From Ceratodon purpureus (Eukaryota; Streptophyta; Bryopsida; Pseudoditrichales; Ditrichaceae): DNA of 64,000 nucleotides. The position numbers and the translations under genes are program-made. Below the pieces are notes generated by a model. That model was given only the letters and a program-made list of their open reading frames with translations, was not told the origin of the DNA and ran no database searches. Below are positions 45,277 through 56,689 of the stretch, in pieces. The stretch covers positions 5,798,283 through 5,862,282 of the forward strand of contig CM026429.1 in assembly GCA_014871385.1 (NCBI GenBank), written 5' to 3'. The number at the start of each line of letters is the position of its first letter. Within the stretch, counting starts at the first letter, position 1.

Positions 45277-46836
45277 ATGTGGATATTGTTGAATTAGCTA
45301 TCCAAATATTATGTTGAAGATATGTTCTTCTACATTCATCCATACTTTAGATTGAACTTTCTTTTTCATCTATATATAAACATGTTATTTGTCTAAAAAT
45401 GGTTATTTGTCCATTTAAAAAAAAAATTAGTTTTCACCTAATCTTTCGTAATAATTTTTCTTCATTTTTAGCCTTCTAAGGAGATGTTACAATTGCAACT
45501 TGGAGGAAGAAAATAGAATGCATTGATTAATGAATGAGCACAAGTTCATGGGTTAATATCCAAAGAATTAAAATAGTGTTATTTTATTACCTTTCTTTGA
45601 TTTTTATTTTTTATTTTTTATTTTTTATCTAATTGGTCCTTTATAGATAGCATATGCATTTAAAGTTCTATAACTCAATCCTACAATGTTATAAGGTGGA
45701 GTTTTGCTCATTCAATCTTGAATGTAGTAAGAAAACACGGTCCATGCAATCAATGAAAATTCTTCTAAAAACTACAATGTAAAAAATTTATTCAAATTTG
45801 AGAGCTTCTTAGCCATCTACTTCAAGTTTATTTTTTGTTGTAATTTCTATAAGTAACATAATTTGAATCACACAAAGAAAATTCTTTATCAAAAATGAAA
45901 ACTATTATTAATACAAATGTTTATTAACATACAATATATTGAATATAAAACACGAATTGACTATGGTATTTACAATAAGATGTTTTTATTTTTGAAAGAA
46001 ACTTGCACTAAATATTTGAAAAATATTTGTGATGACCCAAGCACTATTCTCTATCGGCCAAGCAGTTCAAAAGTTTTCTTACTTACTCATTTTCCAAATT
46101 ACTCCAATGAACTCCAAAAAAAACACACCAAACCCTTTGACTCGAACTCCACTTCAAACACCAACACAAAAAATAACGATTTCACAACTCTATCTTATCC
46201 TCTCTCACACAAATCCTCCTATTCCAGACACTCCCACATCACTTCTACCCCACTACCCAGATAAAACCCACAAACCCAGCCAAATGACGGTGACACAATA
46301 TTTTAACCACCATCCCAAAATTAACCCCAATCAACCCTCAATATTTTAACCAACACCAACGAACAGACAGAAGAACCGTTGCAGCAACGAACACCTCATC
46401 CCCGTCCACGAATGAAACTCGAACGAATAAATCCCAATCGAATGAAACCAGAATGAATGAAACACGGTATAATGAACCCGGAGATGCGCGTTCACACGGC
46501 GAGAATTCAAACGGAGGATCTGATAATCAAATTCAATCACGCGATCGATAACCGCGGTGCCATGCATTCATCGCCGCGACGGCGAAGCTAACGCTGCGAA
46601 GACACTCCTGAGTCCTCGCCATCGACCGATTGTCGTTAGAAAATCCAGCCTCGCTACAGCTCTGGATGGTCTCCACGTCAAGAGTACCAGTGGAACTATT
46701 TCTGTCCCGGGAGCCTTGTGGCTGCCTGGCAGTGGGCGCCGAGCTTTACCGGAAAGCCGGTGTCTAGATTTGGAAACTCACCACCTCGGATCCACAAATG
46801 GCTGTGCGATGCAGGGAGCGGGGTTTGGGTTGCTGG
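45277..46836. other. Intergenic DNA
   Basis: AT-rich to about 46400 with no gene. A region with C-rich plus-strand wording (46100-46350) has no recognisable product. Confidence 0.5.
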
Positions 46837-46893
46837 AGGAACTGGAGGGACTGGAGGAACTGGAGGGACTGGAGGGACTGGAGGGACTGTGAG
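46837..46893. repeat. GGAACTGGAGGGACT tandem repeat
   Basis: About six 9-bp units of the pattern ACTGGAGGR stand in tandem, roughly 830 bp upstream of the third RLK. In one frame they would encode Gly-Gly-Thr repeats, but no gene model includes them. Confidence 0.85.
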
Positions 46894-47578
46894 TGTTCGG
46901 AGTCCAGTCTCACCAGCCTGGCTGGGTGGACTGTCGTCGTGGTTGTTCAGGTTCTGGATCAGCTTGCAGTTGCAGGGACTGCAGGTGGATCAGGTTGGAG
47001 CAGCATGCTGGTTCATCGTAGTGTTTGGGTGGAGCCTTGGTTGGGTGGATCCGGGAATGCGTGATGGAACGAGCGTGCATGGGAGCTGGAATGGTAGTTG
47101 TTTGATCTCTGTGATGTGGGAGTGACTGCAGTGGGCTACTGTTGTGAGGCTAGATTCGTTGAGGTTTTAGGCCTTGTGAGGAGGCTAGGTAGTCTGGTAG
47201 TGGAGGAGAGAGTGGAGTTTGTGTTGTTGAGTGTTGCAGGTTTTTAGGTTATGTGTGGTGGCTGTGGGTAATTCGATGGGTGGTAATGCTGGAGAGGCTC
47301 GTTTTGAAGTGCATTGTGCGTTTCTTTGCTGGATTGGTGGTTTGTGTAGGTGTTTGTGGTACTAGTGTTGGTGAATGAGCTGGGTGGGTTGGTAGCTGGT
47401 GCGCTCTAGAGCAGAGAGCCTTGGATTTGGCAGGAAGGTTGAGGATTTGAAGAATGAGAGGTGATGAGGGTAGTGATTTTTGATTTTGAGTGGTTTTGTG
47501 GGAATTTTTGCTCCAGGTGGACGTGTATTGGGAAGGAGCTCTGAGGAGAATTTCGAATTTTGAAGTTAGGGTATAGCT

Positions 47579-47683
47579 ATGATAGAGAGCGGGGGAAGAG
47601 AAAGGGGATGTGGATTCCAGCTCAGAGAATTTCCTTTGACCTGCATTGCATCGACTTGTGGGGTTGATGACAAAATGACCTAG
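47579..47683 (+). other. Small upstream ORF (34 aa) before LRR-RLK 3
   Basis: An ATG-initiated frame encoding 34 residues (starting MIESGGRERG) ends 33 bp before the RLK3 ATG. Like the uORF before RLK1 it lies close upstream, but the two peptides are not similar. Whether it is transcribed is unknown. Confidence 0.3.
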
Positions 47684-47716
47684 GATCGTGCGAGATTGCT
47701 GCGCTGACCGTTAGCG

Positions 47717-50163
47717 ATGACGAAGAGAAGGCATGGATCGGAGTCGACCATGGTCACCAAGATGGCAACCGCCTTGATGGTGGTTTTTGGTGTGGTTTCG
47801 GTGGCAGGTCAAGATTTAGCCTCTGACACTAGAGGACTTGTCACATTCGGCAATTATCATGACCCTAAAGGAGTGAAACTCAACTGGACTAACACAACCT
47901 CGACGTGTAGCTGGGTTGGCATAACGTGTACTAACAATAGGGTCACCGAAGTGCGATTACCAGGTAAAGGCTTTAGGGGAATCATACCTCCAGGTAGCTT
48001 GGGCACACTTTCAGAACTCCAGGTTGTGAGCTTGCGGGGCAACAAGTTGAGAGAGCAGTTTCCCGGAGAGCTTGGAAACTTGAAAAAATTGCAGCAGCTT
48101 TACCTTGCTGGCAATGAATACTACGGATCTCTGCCAGACATTAGTGCACTGTGGCCAGGGCTGACTAGTTTGGGCTTGGAATACAACAGGTCAGCATCTG
48201 TCGTTCTTTGCTTTAGTGTTAAGGCTAAATACGATACAGTGGTGTCCAAATTATCTACATCCGCGTACGTTTTATTGTCGGAAGACTAGATTTGTCTGTC
48301 GTGCGCACTTGTGATTTAATTCAGAAAGCTGTCTCGCAGATTTAGGGTTTTGTCATCTCATAAAGGTTTATGCCATTTGTATGTATTTCTGCAGCTTGAA
48401 CGGCACCATTCCGGAATCATTAGGGCTTCTCACCCAGCTATACTTGCTGATTCTTCGCAACAACTCGTTCTCGGGGAGGATTCCACCCCTCAATCTCGCC
48501 AATCTGACGTTGTTTGACGTTGCAAACAACAACTTGTCCGGACTTGTACCAACAACCCTGTCAAGATTTCCGGCTGAGTCCTTCGCTGGCAATGCTGGAT
48601 TGTGTGGTCCTCCACTTGGGGCCGTGTGTTCAGGACCAACCGCTAGCTCGGATACATCGTCCTCATCTTCAAAACACAAAAAGCTGTCAGGAGGTGCAAT
48701 CGCGGGTATAGTAGTGGGAGGAGTGGTATTTCTAGTCCTCGTTATTCTCGGACTTCTCTTCTGTCTGTGCAGAGGGCAGATTGAGCGTGAGGATTCCATA
48801 TCACCTACTGTGCGTGAGATTACTCATGAGAGGCCCGGGGACATCGCTACTCGTGAGAAGACCCGCGAAAGAAATGTTGGAGAGGCATACGGAGAAGAAT
48901 ATGCCATTGCAATGGCAGGGGAGAACACCACCGGCAAATTGGTGTCCTTCTCGCTTGTCTCATTTGATCTTGAGGACTTGTTACGCGCTTCGGCAGAGGT
49001 TCTGGGCAAGGGCAGTGTGGGCACAGCGTACAAGGCGATCTTGGAGGATGGGACCATTATGGCGGTGAAGAGGTTGAAAGATGTGACGACGAATAGGAAA
49101 GAATTTGAATCTCTGATCCAGGGTGTAGGAAAGCTGCAGCATCGGAATGTGGTGCCCCTTCGAGCTTATTACTTCTCCAAAGACGAGAAACTCCTGGTTT
49201 CAGACTTCATGCCCATGGGCAGCCTCGCTGCTATCCTGCACAGTAAGCTTCGCGACGACTCTCATTATTTAGGCGGTCTCTGTTAATCTAATTGTGGAGT
49301 CATCTGCTCTATCTGAGAACAACACTCAGTAACAAAATGTTCGTTGTTGTTTCAGGCAATCGAGGCAGCAATCGTATGCCTGTGGATTGGCTCACTAGAG
49401 TAAGGATCGCAATTGGTGCTGCCAAGGGGCTTGCGTATCTGCACGCACAAGGTGGTCCGAATTTTGTCCACGGGAACATCAAGTCTTCCAATGTTCTGCT
49501 CAACAGAGACCGAGAAGCTTGCATTTCTGATTTCGGACTCACTCAACTATTGACTGGTTCACCTTCTTCATCAAAATCCGTGGGCTACCGAGCACCCGAG
49601 GTCAAGGGCTCTGGCGTATCTACCCAGAAGTCGGATGTTTATAGCTTTGGAGTGGTAAGTTTCCTTTTCGCAATCGAAATGTGAGTGAACGAACATCACT
49701 TTGTCCTTCATGACGCGCATGTAGACTGTGGTCTTAGTACTTACGATTTGTGCTGATTCTTGCGATGCTGTTTGTTTTGCAGCTGCTACTGGAGCTTTTG
49801 ACAGGAAAGGCACCTTCACAACCAGGGGCCAACGGTGACGCGCTTGACTTACCGAAGTGGGTGCAGTCCATCGTTCGGGAAGAATGGACAGCCGAGGTGT
49901 TCGACTTGGAGTTGATGCGATACCAGAACATCGAAGGGGAAATGGTGTCCATGTTGCAGATCGCAATGAAGTGTGTGGACCCTGTACCGGAACGGCGTCC
50001 AAAGATGAGCCATGTGTTATCCATGCTCGAAGACGTGCACCCTTTCTTCATCGAGAACGGTGCGGAGCCGTCGCGGCAATCCGAGAGCCCCTCGGAGGAG
50101 ATGGTCAGGGAGATTACGAAAGGCTCGCAGAGGAATTCTCCCTCCGACTCCCACACTCCTTGA
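47717..50163 (+). CDS. LRR receptor-like kinase, RKL1-like inactive class (666 aa)
   Basis: Exons are 47717-48189, 48395-49242, 49356-49654 and 49783-50163, in the same positions and phases as the two RLKs at 19.6 and 24.8 kb. The product has a signal peptide ([14 protein letters not shown]), LRRNT ([20 protein letters not shown]), about five LRRs, a Ser-rich stalk and a transmembrane helix ([20 protein letters not shown]). In the kinase-like domain [16 protein letters not shown], Lys in IMAVKRL and DFG (SDFGL) are kept, while HRD reads HGN. The juxtamembrane piece is longer and more charged than in the siblings. The C-terminal tail is Ser-rich ([12 protein letters not shown]), a probable phosphorylation area shared with RLK1. 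A plasma-membrane pseudokinase receptor is the likely role. It is about 20 kb from its siblings, with other genes between. Confidence 0.94.
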
Positions 50164-51446
50164 GCTTCTTTCTGTCCTATATATTGACCCCGCTTGTTGT
50201 TGCTCCATATATTTATGGATTGTAGATGAGGTTAAGTTCTTGTCGCCCTCGCATGTATCGATCGGACTCGGTGTAAGATTGTTGTTAGCATCCATTCATA
50301 CGTGAAACGATCAGCCTCACATGGACTTTTCGTAGCATTCATGTGAGCTGGTCAGTTAGATTTGAGCCATTTTTTCCGAGTCCAGTGCGAGTAGTAATTT
50401 GCTATCGACCTCACGGTTTTGTTGACGTGATTAAGCTGCCTTTCGGGGATCGAACTGCAATCCATCCCGACTGTGCACCTGTTGGATAGAAGAGACCTAA
50501 ATCAATGTTGCAGTACAGATAGAATAGTAGGAACAATTTTTCTGCTAGTCTTTCCGTTAGGTGTAGAACATGAATAAATTGCGGACAAATGATCTTGTAA
50601 GTGCCTAACGCTTGAAATTGATGGAAGCATAAGACAACAAAGAGGGTTACATGAAGAATTTCCAGTAATAGGCTGCAGAAACTTCGACCCTGTGAATGTT
50701 GTCAGTGTTTCCATCTTTGCTCTTGCCATGAATATGAATTCGAATATTCAATCATCGGACCTTCCATGTAACCATTGATTCAATGACAAGTGCAATCACA
50801 GGAATAGGTTGTCCGCTGATGCACACATATCCTCTGTAATCACACACATGAGCGAACTGCTCATTCACCACAATTTTATGTCATCGAGAATGTTCCTCGA
50901 AGAATGTGCACTATGTAAGTCGAACCCATGCTAGGGTTGCAAATTTTGCTCTATAATCCTCTAGAATTGATTTCCATACACCATTCGCAGACCATGGATT
51001 CACATCTGTCATATACTGCATCGATCTTTAGCAACTCACATGGGTAACCATAAGCTGCAGCATGAAGTCTTCAGAACTGAAAACAAGCTTCATGTAGACT
51101 AAGGTAGAGTGGATAATGTTTGTAGGGACGTGGTGATTGGCGTTCTGATTTTTCCTGGGTTATGGTGGCCATGGCGGAAGGTGGAACAGCCTGACTTGGT
51201 AACAACAATTGCGGGACTGGCTTGCACTTTTCCTTCACTTTTGTGATCTCAGGGTTTGCAATCTGAACATCGAACATTGAAAATCTTCCTGGCTGAGTTG
51301 TAACATGTGACCCACTTGGCGGTGCCTCAGCGGATCCCGACACTCGTCTGCTGCGCAATTGTTGCAGATACGAAGTTAGTTTGTGGTGCAATCACTTGCA
51401 GCTCAATTCATTCTTCGTCTTCTGGGTGTTGTCCCCAGCTTCAGCT
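50164..51446. other. RLK3 3' UTR and spacer
   Basis: The 3' UTR contains the shared motifs (TTAGCATCCATTCATA at 50285 and AGATTTGAGCCATTTTTT at 50358). Beyond 50400 no gene is recognised. The last 130 bp form the C/T-rich leader of the next gene. Confidence 0.5.
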
Positions 51447-53553
51447 ATGGCAGGCTCGGCTCTGCTCCTCTCCACGGCTCTGCCTTCACTCACATGTGAG
51501 TAGCTCCTCGTCTTCTCCTCCTAACCCACCATCACTTCCTCTCCTCTCTCCCTAATCCTCATTACCCTTCTTTCCTTCCATTGCTGCAGGTTCCACGCAC
51601 ACCGCAACGTCGTCTCGACGTCGCCTCACTGCTGCTCTACCGCATCAGCACCAATTGCTCTCCTTCAAGCCGCTCCAGAAACCCTACGCGCTCCACAAGC
51701 CTTTCACTGGGCTTGAGCCTTTCCGCTCCCGGAATGTCGTCGTCAATGCCATTGTATGTTCCCTGCTGCTTGTCACCTTTGGCACCGATGACAGAATCAA
51801 TCGCTACTTCTCATACACATACCCATGCTTCGAGGTGCATTTGTGACCCCATTGGAATGTTTCTCGCAGTTTGGTAGAAAGAAAACAGCGCCCAAAGCCG
51901 TTCGAGAGACCGTGATTCCTGAGCCAGACTACCGCGTTGCGCTTGTGCTTCTGGGTGTGTGTTGATTCCTTTCCTTCTAACTTTTGCTCTTCATCCTTCG
52001 CAATTTGTGCTCAGCAACGTTTACCAGTTTGAGAAATAAGTGCAATGTATTATGTGAAGCTGTTTATGATCGACGAGAAGTGTATGTTGAGTTTTCTGTG
52101 TGCTGCCAAGAGGAGCAGCCTTGTTTTTTTCAGGATTAGGTTATGTGGAAGATTTGGTTGAAGATCTTTTCTTCTATATTGGCTGGGAGTTTATGTGTCT
52201 TGTGTGCTGGATTGTGCAGGAGCCGCTGGAGCTCTAGTCTACAGCGACAATCTGCTCCCTGCAGCGCCAATTGGGCTTCTTGGATTACTCCTCTTAGTTC
52301 AGGTTTAGGCTTACACCTTTTCAAAGTCGTTTTGTTCCAATTGGAATTAATTTTTTTGTTCATGGCACGGCATTGGCTGTTGGTCATGAAAAATCACTGT
52401 ACTCATAGTGTGCCGGTGTCTTTGATGGGCTTGCCAGACTACGCGAGTGAGATTCGTCTTTGACGATGAAGGTTTGGTAAGTTCTTCAAATAACTTGCAT
52501 CATCAATGCTTCTCTCTGTTCGCTTTCTACTTTGTAGAGGAACTTGCTGATGATTCATAGTGGCTATGGTTTTACAACTGCTCATGTCCTCAAATCTGCG
52601 AGAGTCTGTTGCGTTGATCTTTTCCACCTAGCTAGACGAAATCAATTGAATACCCCTAGATAGACATTAGAGGATTATGACAAATGCAATTCGGGTAGAA
52701 AGGTTTTCTTTGATGGCCTCTCGTCCACTTTTAGCCGCATTTATTTCTCTCAAGGCATACCTTTTGTGAGTCATATATAGAAAGCAGGTTAGGAGTCATA
52801 TCAGTGAATAGGTCTTCGGGCGTATGCGCCTCTTAGACCTGTTTACAACTCTCATCCGCTCCTCCACGCAAACTCATTAATGAACGAGGATGGTGATGGT
52901 GCAGGAGGTGAAGATTGGAAAAGAACTAGACGAATCAGAGGAAAATGTCTTTGTTGGAGGGAAGAATAGGTGGAGGTGAGTATGTTCAAATTGACTGACG
53001 TGGGGTACTGATCATAATGCTGATAATTATGATGTATTGAATGGAAGCTAGATTTGGTTTATTGAACGGTCGGAAGATACTCTTTGGGAACCTTTCGCTT
53101 AAAATTTCTTGGACTATTGGGTTTATGATGACTAAAGACTTCTGGAAATTTTCATTTGACAGCTATTCATCCTTTGTAAACTGGGAACTGTGGTGGCCAA
53201 ACTTCCCTGTGTTGGTTTATTTCAAGGAGACTCAGACGAAACCTGAAGGGCAGATTCATTTCTTCCCAGTTATCTTTGTAAGTCATTCTTAAAAGATGTC
53301 GTTCGACCTGTACAGGCGTTGTTCTAATAGAAAAGCATGTTACTGAAATCTTGCCATCTGTCTTCAACTCGCCTCTTTCATGTCCATGCGTTTTTTGGAT
53401 CCACATCATAATACTTCCATGCTATACCCTTATTTGCATATTTGGAAGATATTGAGACAGCTGGTTGTTGGCATTGTGCAGAACGGAAAGCAGCTATATG
53501 ACGTGATGGTGGAGCGTGCTGGTCCGTCTAAAACTAGCGGCCCTAAACAGTAG
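51447..53553 (+). CDS. DUF3119 family protein, chloroplast-targeted (225 aa)
   Basis: Eight coding exons (51447-51495, 51590-51753, 51870-51954, 52220-52302, 52438-52476, 52905-52975, 53163-53277, 53482-53553) join with GT-AG introns in consistent phase to give 225 aa. Residues 1-70 are rich in Ser, Thr, Leu and Arg with no acidic residues at first (MAGSALLLSTALPSLTCSTH), a typical chloroplast transit peptide. The mature part begins around ETVIPEPDYRVALVLLG. It has a hydrophobic hairpin (VALVLLGAAGALVY and APIGLLGLLLLVQ) and then a soluble beta-rich part with YSSFVNWELWWPNFPVLVYF and QIHFFPVIF. The order matches DUF3119, a family I know from cyanobacteria and plastid-bearing eukaryotes. It is presumably a plastid membrane-associated protein. 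Molecular function is not established. Confidence 0.85.
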
Positions 53554-53960
53554 CTTTGGCGGAGTATCATATATGTATTTGGATAACCTTTTGATTCAGT
53601 ATACGTTGCTGGGTACCTGCAAGCTGGTATTCAAATTCATTTTCTAGGGACTGAAGTGCAATTGCAATTGCAATCCCAGGCTGGCAGATATGCACCATCG
53701 CTGTAGCGACCATTTGTAAAATACAGAATCGAGATAATTTACTTCTTGTGTTGGTTTTGAGAAACTTGAAAATATTTTATGCTATGTTACCAGGGGGGTT
53801 TTATTACCAGAGATTCCGTGAGAACTACTCTAAGCCTTAGGAATTCACTAGGATTTCTTCCCTCTGCGAAGTACTGAGCGGACTACCTCTGACGAACGTA
53901 GACGGATCGCAACAATTCTACAATCGGGAGATGCATCTCTCGATATGTTAAACATATGTT
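53554..53960. other. Spacer between DUF3119 gene and RLK fragment
   Basis: 3' UTR of the DUF3119 gene followed by DNA with no recognised feature. Confidence 0.5.
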
Positions 53961-54372
53961 ATCTCTTAGGGCTTTGGCCTTGTGTTGATTGTTGCGGTGC
54001 TGTTTGGTTTGCAGCTACTGTTGGAGTTTCTGACAGGAAACGCACCTTTGGTAAAGCCTGTGGACGGGGACCTGCTTGACTTGCCGAAGTTGGTGTATTC
54101 TACCTTTCGGATAGAATGGACAACCAAAGTATTCGACGCTGAGCTGATGCGGACGAGAACATCGAAGTGTTAATGTTGTCTATGCTGCAGATTGCGATGC
54201 GATGTGTGGGTCCTGTCCCGGATTGGTGCCCAGTGATGAGAGATATGCATCCCATCTCTACGGAAAGACAGCCATCTGTAGTTTCCATTCCATTGTGTCT
54301 AAGATCACTAATTTATTTATGAATCTCAGATTTTGTAGAATTGTTGGTCGTCAGATGTTAGCATCCATATGA
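53961..54372 (+). pseudogene. Fragment of a fourth LRR-RLK (last exon only)
   Basis: 54015-54165 translates to LLLEFLTGNAPL ... DGDLLDLPKLVYSTFRIEWT, clearly the last-exon kinase C-lobe of the RLK family. It is preceded by the family's intron 3 acceptor (GTTTGGTTTGCAG). A frame change then gives a stop at 54171. Beyond it the homologous reading resumes in another frame ([17 protein letters not shown]). The fragment ends with the family's 3' UTR wording (GATGTTAGCATCCAT near 54355). Exons 1-3 are absent. It is a truncated duplicate, not a functional gene. Confidence 0.9.
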
Positions 54373-55560
54373 TTAATGTCATAAATATATATGATCAGAG
54401 TCACTATAAAACTGAATACCCAATGACTCTGATTATTACTTATAGTGTGGTTCCAAGTTGCTTGTTTCTTCTGTAGCTTATGATATCAGGGCAGCTCCAC
54501 AGTGCAGAATAGCAATAACACACCCGATTGCCATGGAAGGCATATTTGTTTTAATAGTTGAGGAATGCGTCACCGGGGATGTCACCGAGTACTGCGTATG
54601 ACGGCATGCGGATCACTTCAAATGCATATGATAATTTACACAACGTGATATAGTCTTGAATGGTAGTTGGGGATTCCAGCAGGAGTGCCACTGTTTAAAT
54701 TGGGCACAGACCTTATCTCTTCCATGAAAGCTGAGCCAATGGCAGGGCTGATAGATAAATATCACTGCGTTGCATGAGAAACAATACAGTACACTGAGCA
54801 GCTTTGAGTCTGTCCTGGAATTTTATTTCTGCAAATGTTCTAATTTCTCTACCCTGTTCGACATAGTTCATCAGTCTAATGATCTTGTATAAAATGATGT
54901 AGTACAATTATATTCCACTACAACCACCCTTTCCGAAAACAAGGATAAATGTAATGCACCGACCACTGCCAAAACCTTTTCCAGTGGTACGTGCATTGGG
55001 CACCAGTCTCGCATTTTCAATTAAATTGATGCGTCTGACAATCTTCTGTGCCCTCGACGGCCCGGACCCTGGCGGTATTCTGCTGAATAGTTCCGGAGTT
55101 CAGAGCAGTGCTGATTTTTCAAATAGTTCGCGCATGTGCATCCTACGAAACACTACTCTTCTAATTTTCTAATCTTTACAAGTACATGCTTGTGACTGGA
55201 CTGGGCATTGTTTGGACTTGTTCAGTGGTAGGTTGGATCATCATTCATGAGCTGGACTTTGTGTAAATTTTCAACTGGTTCAGGGAATGCACACCCATCC
55301 AAAGTGCGTCAATCTCACGTATGATGACCTAGTTTGCAAGGTGCTTGCGCTTCCCAAAGCAACAGAGTCCTTGGAAGAGCGTAGAGATGCCGAATACAAT
55401 CCAGGTAATATACCACCTATGTACTATGCATTGAATCTAAAATAGCACTGAAATTCTACGTGTCTTGGATAATTTGAAGGTTCCAATTTCCAATTCTAAT
55501 GCGGTACAGAAAGGATGATGGTCCTATACATGATCAATTTTAGTTCCAGTGCGCCACAGT
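54373..55560. other. Spacer with one possible orphan exon
   Basis: Mostly featureless. At 55284-55406 a plus-strand stretch between an acceptor-like GGTTCAG and a donor-like CAGGTAATA reads GMHTHPKCVNLTYDDLVCKV ... LEERRDAEYNP, about 40 residues of ordinary protein. I cannot connect it to other exons or name it. Confidence 0.3.
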
Positions 55561-55649
55561 AGACAAGGACAAGCTACCAGCTTCTCCCCCAATTTCAGTC
55601 AATGATAAGCGATAGGTTCTCAAGCAGTGGGCCCCCTTCTCTCTTCATG

Positions 55650-55658
55650 TATATATAT
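55650..55658 (+). promoter_or_regulatory. TATA box, secreted-protein copy A
   Basis: TATATATAT in the context TTCATG-TATATATA-TGTCCCATCC, conserved with the copy-B box at 61911, about 460 bp upstream of the ATG. That distance implies a long leader or a leader intron. Confidence 0.6.
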
Positions 55659-56110
55659 GTCCCATCCCTTACCCCAAATTGCAAGCTTCACAAGCCCTGT
55701 GGTTTCTTCATCTTATCACAGCTCTATCACAGCTCCATTACGGCACTTGCAGGCTTCATTTGAGGTGATCATCACATTGGTGCTACATTCTGCTTCATTG
55801 GTTTTCTGTTTGTGCATGCATAATTCTTATGATTTCAGCTGAATTAGCAATTGAGCTACTAACAAATGAGCTGGCTATTTCATTAGTAACGAAGAGACCA
55901 ATCTCTGAACATTCAGGACTTCTGGCACTGTCGTTTTTTTAGTATAACTCATGCATGGTTTTGCATATTCACAGCTCATGAACATTCACGTGGAATCTAA
56001 GCTGTTTTTATTTGGGCACAACCTGTTTGATATATGTCATTATAATGAACTGATGGTGTTGCACATACACTGAACATTCTGGTGGCATTTTATGACAAGG
56101 TTCATCAGCT

Positions 56111-56689
56111 ATGGCGAAGCTAACGGCAGTTGTCCAGCTCGGGGCTCTCATCCTCCTGCTGGCCATGCAAATGGCTGCAGCGGCGCACTGGGGTGACTTC
56201 GCCAGAAGCGACTGCCAGAGGAAAGGTTTCCGCAAGTGGTACTCGCGTCTGTGGGACATCAAAGGTGACTGGAACTCGGCGTGCCGGAGCACACCGGCGA
56301 CTGTCAACAACTTCTACTTCCCCGCCCCGGACAACTGCGTTGACAAGGGCATTGGCGGGATGTGGGGCGAGTTCTACGTCCCCGACGGCAGCTGCAACTC
56401 GCTCTGGAGCTCCGTGCACAAGACGGAAGCCTGCAGTGCAGCAAAACCTGGGTTCTCGAAGTACGTGGCGAAGCTGGAGGTGGACACCAGCAATGTCGAC
56501 GCATCCCTGCGCGGCTCGTCGCTGCCGTGGTCGAGCTACGTCCTTTGCCGCGGAAAGGAGGCCATCATCGAAGGAGTGCACTTCAGCCGGCCCGACCAGT
56601 GTGTGTACAAGGGCGCGGAGGGGACGTTCGGAGAGTTCTTCATTCGCGACTTTGGCTGTGATGGTGCGGCAATCGAAGAGGTTGTTTGA
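56111..56689 (+). CDS. Secreted 8-cysteine protein with internal repeat, copy A (192 aa)
   Basis: A single uninterrupted frame starts at MAKLTAVVQLGALILLLAMQ. The first 24 residues are a clear signal peptide (cleavage expected near AAAA-HW). The mature protein has eight cysteines and no membrane segment, so it should be secreted or apoplastic. Two 39-residue blocks align without gaps: residues 57-95 (from ACRSTPATV to DGSC) and the second starting LCRGKEAII and ending FGC. Both have C-x17-C-x18-C spacing and a shared PD-x-C-V-x-KG-x2-G-x2-GEF signature. Each is preceded by one further Cys and a Trp-rich segment, so the protein is an ancient tandem duplication of a roughly 80-residue unit. I recognise no family. 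A structural or defence role is speculation. Near-identical sister gene at 62267. Confidence 0.88.
   Translation: MAKLTAVVQLGALILLLAMQMAAAAHWGDFARSDCQRKGFRKWYSRLWDIKGDWNSACRSTPATVNNFYFPAPDNCVDKGIGGMWGEFYVPDGSCNSLWSSVHKTEACSAAKPGFSKYVAKLEVDTSNVDASLRGSSLPWSSYVLCRGKEAIIEGVHFSRPDQCVYKGAEGTFGEFFIRDFGCDGAAIEEVV

Noticed and set aside
46557-47125. Gly-Gly-Thr repeat frame upstream of RLK3 as a gene
   Set aside because: It is produced by a 9-bp tandem repeat; overlapping frames are equally open and none has recognisable flanks.
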